DNA of 5,139 nt. It comes from Syntrophobacterales bacterium. Lineage in GTDB: Bacteria > Desulfobacterota > Syntrophia > Syntrophales > UBA6807. The stretch covers positions 1 through 5,139 of the forward strand of contig JAGGSD010000222.1 of NCBI GenBank assembly GCA_021159265.1, in the 5' to 3' direction. The notes below the pieces were generated by a model. The model saw only the letters and a program-made list of their open reading frames with translations. It was not told the DNA's origin and searched no databases. Shown one piece after another: positions 1 through 4,282 of this stretch. The position numbers and the translations under genes are program-made. The stretch's first letter is position 1; every line of letters begins with the position of its first letter.

Positions 1-17
1 TTTGTCATTCGATATTG

Positions 18-45
18 TTTCGAGTTTCGAAATTCGATATTCGGA
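18..45. repeat. TTTCGAA/ATTCGAT heptamer array
   Basis: Four 7-bp units, TTTCGAG, TTTCGAA, ATTCGAT, ATTCGGA, with a further ATTCGAT at 7-13. It lies downstream of fliN and has the same period as the other intergenic arrays but a different unit. Confidence 0.7.
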
Positions 46-88
46 TTTAAGTTTAGCAAAAACTTATCAGCCATAATGAAATTCTTTT

Positions 89-116
89 GCCGTTCGACTG
101 AGCTCACGCCGAAGCC
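89..116. repeat. REP-like extragenic element
   Basis: An element beginning GCCGTTCGACTGAG and ending CGCCGAAGCC, with a perfect TGAGCTCA palindrome at its core and TTCG/CGAA able to pair outside it. From memory it resembles the widespread CGTTCG...CTGAGC...TCGAAG family of intergenic repeats. That family call was not checked. Confidence 0.5.
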
Positions 117-148
117 ATTTTTGCAAGAATATTACAACTAAGGGACTA

Positions 149-163
149 ACCTTCTCACCCCCG
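149..163. repeat. 15-bp repeat shared with the right edge
   Basis: ACCTTCTCACCCCCG is exactly the reverse complement of 5098-5112, so inverted copies flank the six-gene block. It is about 20 bp beyond the fliN stop codon. Confidence 0.6.
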
Positions 164-183
164 GCCCTTGTAAACTGATACTC

Positions 184-612
184 CTATTTCAGCTTGTTAA
201 GTCTCTCGGCATGCGAGACAACATCCGTCAGTCTAACCCCGAACTTCTCATTGACCACAACCACTTCACCTCTGGCAATCAATCGATCATTGACAAAGAC
301 CTCCATTGGTTCTCCCGCAAGCTTCGTCAACTCTACAACCGAACCCTGGCCTAACTGAAGAAGCTCGCTTATCATCATCTTTCCTCTGCCAAGCTCAACA
401 GTCACTGTAAGTGGTATATCCATAAGAAAATCGATATCCAGTGATGCTTTTTTTGTTTCACCTTGTTTTATTTCTTCGAACCTGACACTGTTGACTTCTT
501 TTTTTTCAACCGGCCCGGCAGATGCCTCCATCTCCTCTTGAACATCGTCCCAGCCGATTTCTTCATTTTCTTTTGTTTCTTTTATTTCTTCCGACGACTC
601 ATTCTGTTCCAT
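184..612 (-). CDS. fliN: Flagellar motor switch protein FliN
   Basis: FliN is a C-ring protein at the cytoplasmic base of the flagellum. It assembles with FliM, takes part in switching of rotation and helps dock export cargo. The product is 142 aa. Residues 1-57 are an acidic, probably flexible N-terminus, with a Trp-Asp-Asp patch at 21-23. Residues about 58-132 form one SPOA (surface presentation of antigens) domain, seen in the FLMDIPLTVTVELGR stretch, the LLQLGQGSVVEL stretch and the VNEKFGVRLTDV end. The start is ATG at 612 because a good ribosome-binding site (AAGAGGT, 621-627) lies 8 nt upstream. A longer in-frame reading from 726 exists, but its extra N-terminus runs through intergenic repeat sequence and is unlikely to be real. 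It is last in the block, 173 bp after fliM, and ends in TAG. A fliO/fliP-type gene might follow beyond the window (inference). Confidence 0.95.
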   Translation of the reverse strand: MEQNESSEEIKETKENEEIGWDDVQEEMEASAGPVEKKEVNSVRFEEIKQGETKKASLDIDFLMDIPLTVTVELGRGKMMISELLQLGQGSVVELTKLAGEPMEVFVNDRLIARGEVVVVNEKFGVRLTDVVSHAERLNKLK

Positions 613-620
613 ATCGATAC

Positions 621-627
621 ACCTCTT
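621..627 (-). promoter_or_regulatory. Ribosome-binding site of fliN
   Basis: The minus strand reads AAGAGGT, 8 nt before the ATG at 612. It is the only Shine-Dalgarno-like motif near a fliN start and decides in favour of the 142-aa product over a longer in-frame reading. Confidence 0.75.
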
Positions 628-639
628 CTCCGGCAATAT

Positions 640-654
640 AGGTTCAGGGTTCAG
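640..654 (-). repeat. Heptamer repeat copy upstream of fliN
   Basis: Two consecutive CTGAACC-type heptamers on the minus strand, the same family as the arrays at 756-783, 1775-1797 and 1851-1872. It lies 27 nt upstream of the fliN start and supplies an in-frame TGA to a short cryptic reading frame at 647-736. Confidence 0.7.
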
Positions 655-721
655 CAATTTTCTTCTTTTTGCTTTTAAGTTCAGTAACAAGCTCGCGTTC
701 TGCCCGCTCGTGCCTTGCAGT

Positions 722-794
722 GGCAAGTAGAGAGGTTCAGTTTAACTTTTAACCTCGAACCTTGAACCTTGAACCCTGAACCTGTTTACTTGCC
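722..794. repeat. Inverted repeat spanning the fliM 3' end
   Basis: Two 19-bp arms, 722-740 and 776-794, match at 17 of 19 positions in opposite orientation. The 776-794 arm contains the last two sense codons and the TAA stop of fliM. The other arm carries a mirrored copy, so GGCAAGTA occurs on both sides. Between the arms lie iterated heptamers. The transcript could fold into a hairpin right at the end of fliM. No U-run follows, so it is not a classical intrinsic terminator. Confidence 0.7.
756..783. repeat. Heptamer array (TGAACCT-type), four units
   Basis: On the plus strand the units are CGAACCT, TGAACCT, TGAACCC, TGAACCT. An eight-base inverted partner, AGGTTCAG, is at 733-740. The array starts 2 nt beyond the fliM stop codon. 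Confidence 0.85.
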
Positions 795-1763
795 AACAAT
801 TTCAGATATCTCCACCGCCTGGCTGCCTTTATAAATCCCCGGTTGCCCCTTAAACTTAAGTATATCTTCTACATAAACATCCAGACCATCACTGAAATAT
901 CGATCCAGGGGAATCACATCTCCCTTTTCCAGACCCACAACTTCCCTCCCGCTCAGCTCCGCTCTGCCCAACTCGACAGTCAGGTTTACATTTGAACATT
1001 TAAGACCCTCCATAAATCTGCTCATCCACTCTTTATCAACCTCAAGCCTGTCCGCCTGATAACCTCCCTGCAATTTTTCCCTGATCGGCGCTATTGTCGA
1101 ATAAGGTATGCAAAAAGTCATCATGCCCGAAGAAAACTCAAGGTCGATTTCAAATTGCACAACAATCACGACATCGGTAGGCGCCACAATTCGCATATAA
1201 TTGGGGTTGGTTTCCGATCTCTGATAGACGACATCAAGTTTCATGGTTATCTCCCATACTTTTTCAAAATCAGACAACGCGCTCAACACGATCTTTTTTA
1301 TCAGATTATTTTCTATGGCTGTAAAATCTCTTCCCTCGATTTTAAACTCCGCCCGCCCGGACCCTCCAAAGATAATGTCAACCAGCGCAAATATGGCCCG
1401 TGCTTCAATGACAAGTAGTGAACTGCCCCTTAATGGATTCATTTTAAAGGTGTGGAGACTCGAAGGCACGGGAATTGATTTCATAAATTCTCCATACTTG
1501 GTCATGTTCACCGATAAGGCATTTACACTGACAACTTTTCTTAACAATGATAAGAGGGTTGTCCTGAATGTCCTGGCGAACTTTTCGGTTATCATCTCCA
1601 GGGTCGGCATTCTCCCCCTTATGATTCTATCCTGACGGGTTAAATCGTATGGCCGGACCGCTGACGGATCATAAACTTCTTCCTGCTGTTCCGTCTCGAT
1701 CTCACCATTCGACACTCCCTTTAAAAGTACGTCCACCTCTTCCTGTGACAGTATCTCAGACAT
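786..1763 (-). CDS. fliM: Flagellar motor switch protein FliM
   Basis: FliM is the C-ring protein that binds phosphorylated CheY and transmits the switching signal to FliG. The product is 325 aa, a normal length for the family. The N-terminal CheY-binding peptide is LSQEEVDVLL at residues 5-14. The middle domain (about 45-230) contains the conserved SIPVPSSLHTFKMNPLRG stretch (96-113) and the GGSG loop at 133-136, matching the GGXG motif that contacts FliG. A C-terminal SPOA domain (about 255-322, including NLTVELGRAELSGREV) would pair with FliN. The ATG at 1763 follows an AAGGAGA ribosome-binding site (1769-1775). The gene is 109 bp downstream of fliL and ends in TAA. No missing motif or frameshift was seen. 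Confidence 0.97.
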   Translation of the reverse strand: MSEILSQEEVDVLLKGVSNGEIETEQQEEVYDPSAVRPYDLTRQDRIIRGRMPTLEMITEKFARTFRTTLLSLLRKVVSVNALSVNMTKYGEFMKSIPVPSSLHTFKMNPLRGSSLLVIEARAIFALVDIIFGGSGRAEFKIEGRDFTAIENNLIKKIVLSALSDFEKVWEITMKLDVVYQRSETNPNYMRIVAPTDVVIVVQFEIDLEFSSGMMTFCIPYSTIAPIREKLQGGYQADRLEVDKEWMSRFMEGLKCSNVNLTVELGRAELSGREVVGLEKGDVIPLDRYFSDGLDVYVEDILKFKGQPGIYKGSQAVEISEIVGK

Positions 1764-1768
1764 CTATA

Positions 1769-1775
1769 TCTCCTT
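1769..1775 (-). promoter_or_regulatory. Ribosome-binding site of fliM
   Basis: AAGGAGA on the minus strand, 5 nt from the ATG at 1763. The heptamer repeat begins immediately upstream, and its first base overlaps the edge of this site, so a fold involving the repeat could affect access to it (inference). Confidence 0.8.
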
Positions 1776-1872
1776 CAGGGTTCAAGGGTTCAGGGTTAAC
1801 AGTTAATTGTTTGCCTCGTTCCCATGCTCCTGCGTGGGAATGCATAACCTCTGAACCCTGAACCCTGAACCT
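1775..1872. repeat. Composite inverted element filling the fliL-fliM gap
   Basis: Outer arms are heptamer arrays in opposite orientation. The left is three CAGGGTT/CAAGGGTT-type units at 1775-1797. The right is three CTGAACC-type units at 1851-1872. They flank a compact hairpin at 1819-1840. The right arm ends directly next to the fliL stop codon (1873-1875) and the left arm touches the fliM ribosome-binding site, so the element occupies almost the whole gap. Confidence 0.8.
1819..1840. repeat. REP-like palindrome
   Basis: TTCCCATGC pairs with GCGTGGGAA around the 4-nt loop TCCT. This gives a 9-bp stem with one T-G wobble. From memory, a GTTCCCACGC...GCGTGGGAATGCA palindrome is a common extragenic repeat in several proteobacterial groups. 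A 14-bp inverted copy of its right flank is at 2437-2450. Confidence 0.7.
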
Positions 1873-2364
1873 CTATTGTATAAGAAACTCGGTAAAGTAA
1901 ACTCTTCTGACATGACCTTTAGTAAGATAGCTGTTCAAACGCACGGCAATCTCGTCTCTGAGACGCTGTTTCCCCACAAAGCCTGCCACATCATTATATC
2001 TTTTTGATGAAAGGAGGCCTATGATGCTGTCCGTAACTTTCGGTTTCAACATGTCCAGCTCCGCCACACAATCCTGACCGGACACCTCGACCTGAATTGT
2101 AACCTTTAAGTACCTTTCACCGTTATCATCCATTAAATTTACGATCAGACTGTCCATAGACCAGATGACCGGCTTCTGAACAGTCTGTTCCCTGGCTGCA
2201 TTTTCTGAACCGGAAAGGTGCGTCTCATAGTACTTCCACCCCAGGAAACCCCCGGCTCCAAGAATTGCTACCATAAAAATCACTGCAATCCATTTAATGA
2301 TTGATTTTTTCCCTTTTTTTGGTTTTTTTTCTTCAAGTTGTTCATCCTTCTCTTCTTCAACCAT
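1873..2364 (-). CDS. fliL: Flagellar basal body-associated protein FliL
   Basis: FliL is a single-pass inner-membrane protein that surrounds or supports stator units and stabilises them under load. The product is 163 aa. A short charged cytoplasmic tail (1-20, Glu and Lys rich) precedes one membrane helix at about 22-43. A periplasmic domain follows, containing the VNLMDDNGERYLKVTIQVEV region (75-94) and ending in VYFTEFLIQ (155-163), the typical FliL C-terminus. The ATG at 2364 has a strong ribosome-binding site, GAGGAGG at 2370-2376, 5 nt away. It lies between motB and fliM, matching its role at the stator-rotor interface. It ends in TAG, with a repeat array directly after the stop. Confidence 0.95.
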   Translation of the reverse strand: MVEEEKDEQLEEKKPKKGKKSIIKWIAVIFMVAILGAGGFLGWKYYETHLSGSENAAREQTVQKPVIWSMDSLIVNLMDDNGERYLKVTIQVEVSGQDCVAELDMLKPKVTDSIIGLLSSKRYNDVAGFVGKQRLRDEIAVRLNSYLTKGHVRRVYFTEFLIQ

Positions 2365-2369
2365 TGCGG

Positions 2370-2376
2370 CCTCCTC
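2370..2376 (-). promoter_or_regulatory. Ribosome-binding site of fliL
   Basis: GAGGAGG on the minus strand, 5 nt before the fliL ATG. It is the strongest correctly spaced Shine-Dalgarno in the block. Confidence 0.85.
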
Positions 2377-2436
2377 AATTTTTTTGTAACCGTTCGCAGA
2401 TTACACGGATTCAGACCACGTCAAAACCCGTAAACC

Positions 2437-2450
2437 GTTATGCATTCCCA
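2437..2450. repeat. Inverted fragment of the REP-like element
   Basis: GTTATGCATTCCCA is the exact reverse complement of 1835-1848. It carries only the right half and flank of the palindrome at 1819-1840, so it may be a truncated copy. It sits on the far side of fliL from the intact one. Confidence 0.65.
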
Positions 2451-2455
2451 GGATT

Positions 2456-2528
2456 AGAATGTAAGAGGGTAAGAAACCTCTGCTCTTCTAATCTTCTGTT
2501 CCTCTAACATTCTCACCTTCTATTCTCT
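2456..2528. repeat. Octamer array with inverted arm
   Basis: Read on the minus strand from 2521 to 2474, AGA-initial octamers follow each other: AGAAGGTG, AGAATGTT, AGAGGAAC, AGAAGATT, AGAAGAGC, AGAGGTTT. At 2456-2468 AGAATGTAAGAGG is an inverted match (12 of 13) to 2501-2513, giving a possible hairpin. Confidence 0.65.
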
Positions 2529-2540
2529 GTTTCTTCATCT

Positions 2541-2661
2541 GCAACCGTTCACGGAACGTTGAAATTAGAAAGTAGAAATTGGAAATTGGGCATTCATGCT
2601 TTTGCAATGTTCTCCCCAATTTCTACTTTCCAATTTCAAGTTTCAAGCCGTGAACGGCTGC
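2541..2661. repeat. 121-bp inverted-repeat element made of heptamers
   Basis: Terminal arms 2541-2554 and 2648-2661 match at 13 of 14 positions in opposite orientation (core CCGTTCACGG). Inner arms 2561-2582 and 2616-2637 match at 21 of 22. Both inner arms are built from GAAATTG/GAAAGTA-type heptamers: four units at 2561-2588, and four on the other strand at 2617-2644. The central unpaired part is about 2589-2613. No coding capacity was seen. It could be a MITE-like or large REP-like element, but no target-site duplication was identified. Confidence 0.75.
2603..2618 (-). promoter_or_regulatory. Possible sigma-54 promoter upstream of fliL
   Basis: The minus strand reads TGGGGAGAACATTGCA. GG and GC are separated by exactly 10 nt, and the TTGCA half is good, but the -24 half lacks the usual CAC. 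It lies mostly in the centre of the inverted-repeat element, about 240 nt upstream of fliL. Chance is a real alternative. Confidence 0.25.
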
Positions 2662-2673
2662 CTTCATCTTTTC

Positions 2674-3381
2674 TCACTCAAAATTCGATGTTTGATGTTC
2701 ATTTTTTAATGTTAAAATGACCTCCACCCTCCTGTTGAGTTCCCTGTTATGATCGCTTACATTCGGGAACAGGGGTTTTGAGTCCGCATAACCTGCCGCA
2801 GAAAGCCTTTCCGGGAGAATACCGCCTTCGGAAATGAAATATTTGACAACATTTACGGCCCGCGCCGTTGAAAGCTCCCAGTTTGATGAAAATTGGTTAT
2901 TACTTATAGGGATATCATCTGTATGCCCTTCTACTCTTATCTGACAATCAGTCTCTTTAAGAATGGAACACAGGGCCTTAATAACTTGGAGGTTTTTTGC
3001 TTTAATTTCGGCTGAACCGGTTTCAAATAACAATGTATCCCTCAGGATCGCAGAAACCCCTTCTTCAACCACTACAGCATTCATTTCCCCTATCTCATTT
3101 ATACGATCAGACAATTCTCTTTTTACCATGCGATCCGTTATGGCCACACCACTGAGAGGTTTAACAAAAGGTGTAAATACTTTGATATCTAATAGTTCCC
3201 CACTCTGCAGAAACCCGCAGGCGCTGCTTAAGGAATAAGAGGCTTCCTTCACTTTGGCAACATCAAGTTTTGAAAGGGAAAGGACTAAGACCATAAATGT
3301 AAGCAAGAGCGTTACCATATCATTGAAGGTTGTAAGCCATTTCCCTCCTTTATCTTCCGAATCTTCATACTTGTTATTCAT
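2674..3381 (-). CDS. motB: Flagellar motor protein MotB (ion-binding Asp present)
   Basis: MotB is the stator B subunit: it pairs with MotA to conduct ions and anchors the stator to peptidoglycan. From the ATG at 3381 the product is 235 aa. The membrane helix is about 15-37, with TFNDMVTLLLTF at 18-29, and Asp21 is in the position of E. coli MotB Asp32. A linker and plug region follows. The OmpA-like peptidoglycan-binding domain spans about 115-222, with EGHTD (151-155), NWELSTARA (167-175) and NRRVE (216-220). The SLSKLD end of the helix resembles PomB/MotS. ATG 3381 is preferred over TTG 3399, which lies 2 nt after the upstream stop and has no Shine-Dalgarno. ATG 3381 has only a weak GGGG. 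Translational coupling is likely. Residues 228-234 are encoded by an intergenic-type heptamer repeat. Confidence 0.93.
   Translation of the reverse strand: MNNKYEDSEDKGGKWLTTFNDMVTLLLTFMVLVLSLSKLDVAKVKEASYSLSSACGFLQSGELLDIKVFTPFVKPLSGVAITDRMVKRELSDRINEIGEMNAVVVEEGVSAILRDTLLFETGSAEIKAKNLQVIKALCSILKETDCQIRVEGHTDDIPISNNQFSSNWELSTARAVNVVKYFISEGGILPERLSAAGYADSKPLFPNVSDHNRELNRRVEVILTLKNEHQTSNFE
2680..2700. repeat. Three heptamers inside the motB 3' end
   Basis: On the minus strand the units are GAACATC, AAACATC, GAATTTT. They are part of the reading frame and encode MotB residues Glu228 to Phe234, just before the TGA at 2674-2676. They resemble the intergenic repeats nearby in period and base make-up. 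Confidence 0.6.
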
Positions 3382-3401
3382 CCGGCGCCCCAGGATCAAA
3401 T

Positions 3402-4118
3402 CTATAGTTCAAAGTAAAATTCAACTCTCCGGTTCTTCTGTCTGCCTTCGGGGGTAGCATTTGACGCAACCGGATGATATTGACTGAATCCGACTGCAGA
3501 AAGCCTTTCCGCGGGAAGTCCTCCTTTCTCAAGGAGATACCGCAGGACACTGACCGCCCGGGTCGTTGACAGTTCCCAGTTAGAGGAAAATTTGGAAGTA
3601 TGAATCGGAACATTATCCGTGTGTCCCTCCACCTTTACAAAACAGGAAGTTTGTTGAGCAATCTCTATCATCTTATCGATGTAGGGATATGCATTTTTGT
3701 TTAACTCAGCCACTCCCGACGGAAAGAGTATGTTGCTTCCGAAAGTGGCCTTGAACCCCTTTTCAGTCTTTTCGATATGAACAGATTCGGTTAACCCTAA
3801 TTTCTTGTAATATTGTTGTAAAGATGCCATGCTTTGCAACATGATAGCTTCTTTTCCGCCTTCCATCAGCATGCTGTTCGTGGCAGTACTATACATCTTA
3901 CCCGCACCCGGTGTTGTAGCCGTAGTAGCAAAGCCGCGCGTAAAGTTCGTTACCTTGTTACCTTCAATCGTCGAATACGATACAAGCATGGCAAAAAGGG
4001 CCACCAGGATCAGCACAAGAGAAGTGTATATTATCTCCCAACCTGCAGCAGGGGCCTCTTTTTTCTTCTTCCTTGATTCCTCTTCCATATCTAAGATATG
4101 CTTCACTTTGTTCGGCAT
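3402..4118 (-). CDS. MotB-like OmpA-family protein lacking the ion-binding Asp
   Basis: This is a paralogue of the downstream motB; the product is 238 aa from ATG 4118. It has a charged cytoplasmic tail (1-26), one membrane helix (about 27-50), a linker, and an OmpA-like peptidoglycan-binding domain (about 125-235) with EGHTD (164-168), NWELSTTRA (180-188) and NRRVE (229-233). A gap-free alignment of the helix to the downstream MotB (Trp27 to Trp15, Tyr31 to Phe19, Ser47-Tyr-Ser49 to Ser35-Leu-Ser37) places Ser33 where MotB has its essential Asp21. It should therefore not conduct ions by the usual mechanism. It may be a heteromeric partner of MotB, a structural anchor, or a regulator of the stator (inference). 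The two genes are 20 bp apart. An in-frame TTG at 4127 lies inside a repeat. ATG 4118 is preferred, although no Shine-Dalgarno is close to it. Confidence 0.88.
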   Translation of the reverse strand: MPNKVKHILDMEEESRKKKKEAPAAGWEIIYTSLVLILVALFAMLVSYSTIEGNKVTNFTRGFATTATTPGAGKMYSTATNSMLMEGGKEAIMLQSMASLQQYYKKLGLTESVHIEKTEKGFKATFGSNILFPSGVAELNKNAYPYIDKMIEIAQQTSCFVKVEGHTDNVPIHTSKFSSNWELSTTRAVSVLRYLLEKGGLPAERLSAVGFSQYHPVASNATPEGRQKNRRVEFYFEL

Positions 4119-4119
4119 A

Positions 4120-4210
4120 GGGTTCAAGGAATCAAGGGGTCAAGTGAAAAACCCTTAGCCCTCCTTTTACCCAATCGCTTGAACTCTTGAATCCTCGATT
4201 CCTTGAACCC
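4120..4210. repeat. Octamer inverted-arm element before the MotB paralogue
   Basis: The left arm (4120-4144) and right arm (4177-4210) carry CCTTGAAC/CCTTGATT-type octamers in opposite orientation. GGGTTCAAGGAATC at 4120-4133 is exactly mirrored at 4197-4210. The centre (4145-4176) holds a strong Shine-Dalgarno-like motif. The left arm ends one base from the start codon at 4118. Confidence 0.8.
4159..4167 (-). promoter_or_regulatory. Displaced Shine-Dalgarno-like motif
   Basis: AAAGGAGGG on the minus strand is a near-perfect ribosome-binding sequence, but it lies 40 nt before the ATG at 4118. No start codon in the right frame is at normal distance. A 25-bp repeat arm lies between them. Without that arm the spacing would be about 15 nt. 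Confidence 0.4.
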
Positions 4211-4211
4211 T

Positions 4212-4264
4212 TTTAATTGTAAACATTATAACATACCGACAGCTATGACATCTTTACAATTAAA
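4212..4264. repeat. Perfect 12-bp inverted repeat downstream of motA
   Basis: TTTAATTGTAAA at 4212-4223 is repeated exactly inverted at 4253-4264, 29 nt apart. There is no GC-rich stem or U-run, so this is not a standard terminator. It brackets a possible -10 element and could be an operator-like site or a weak hairpin. Confidence 0.6.
4225..4233 (-). promoter_or_regulatory. Possible extended -10 promoter element
   Basis: The minus strand reads TGTTATAAT, a full match to the TGnTATAAT extended -10. No good -35 hexamer lies 17 nt upstream, which extended -10 promoters can tolerate. A start near 4218 would drive the two motB-type genes and onward, separately from motA. AT-rich sequence makes chance matches common. 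Confidence 0.35.
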
Positions 4265-4269
4265 CTTTA
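4262..4269 (-). promoter_or_regulatory. FliA (sigma-28)-like -35 box, weak -10
   Basis: TAAAGTTT on the minus strand matches the sigma-28 -35 consensus at all eight positions. Eleven nt further lies TGTCATAG, which matches GCCGATAA only at the ATA core. It is listed because sigma-28 controls late flagellar genes in many bacteria; it may be chance. Confidence 0.18.
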
Positions 4270-4282
4270 AAATTCCAAGACG

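Larger units (their letters stand above)
2365..2673. other. 309-bp repeat-filled intergenic region, motB to fliL
   Basis: No gene was recognised here. From right to left it holds a 121-bp inverted-repeat element (2541-2661), an octamer array with an inverted partner (2456-2528), an inverted fragment of the REP-like element (2437-2450), and a stretch at 2388-2436. That stretch begins with AACCGTTC, which is also present in the terminal arm at 2543-2550. The fliL ribosome-binding site is at the left end. A sigma-54-like match lies at 2603-2618. Confidence 0.75.

Noticed and set aside
1..74. Open minus-strand frame from an ATG at 74 to the window edge
   Set aside because: There is no ribosome-binding site, and the frame runs mostly through the heptamer array at 18-45. 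The translation is low-complexity Asn, Leu and Phe, so it was not called a gene.
613..726. Longer N-terminus for FliN from a start at 726
   Set aside because: The extra 38 residues are read from intergenic repeat sequence. A good ribosome-binding site serves ATG 612 instead.
1243..1635. 130-codon plus-strand frame opposite fliM
   Set aside because: Antisense shadow of a fully convincing FliM, with no ribosome-binding site or family likeness.
1775..2661. CRISPR array
   Set aside because: Repeats are 7-8 bp units without spacers of constant length, and no 25-40 bp direct repeat is present.
3374..3613. 79-codon minus-strand frame overlapping both motB-type genes
   Set aside because: It overlaps the end of the Asp-less MotB in another frame and spans the junction. 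The correct frame has intact OmpA motifs there, so no frameshift is needed.
4212..4264. Rho-independent terminator after motA
   Set aside because: The arms are AT-rich and 29 nt apart, and no U-run follows on the minus strand.
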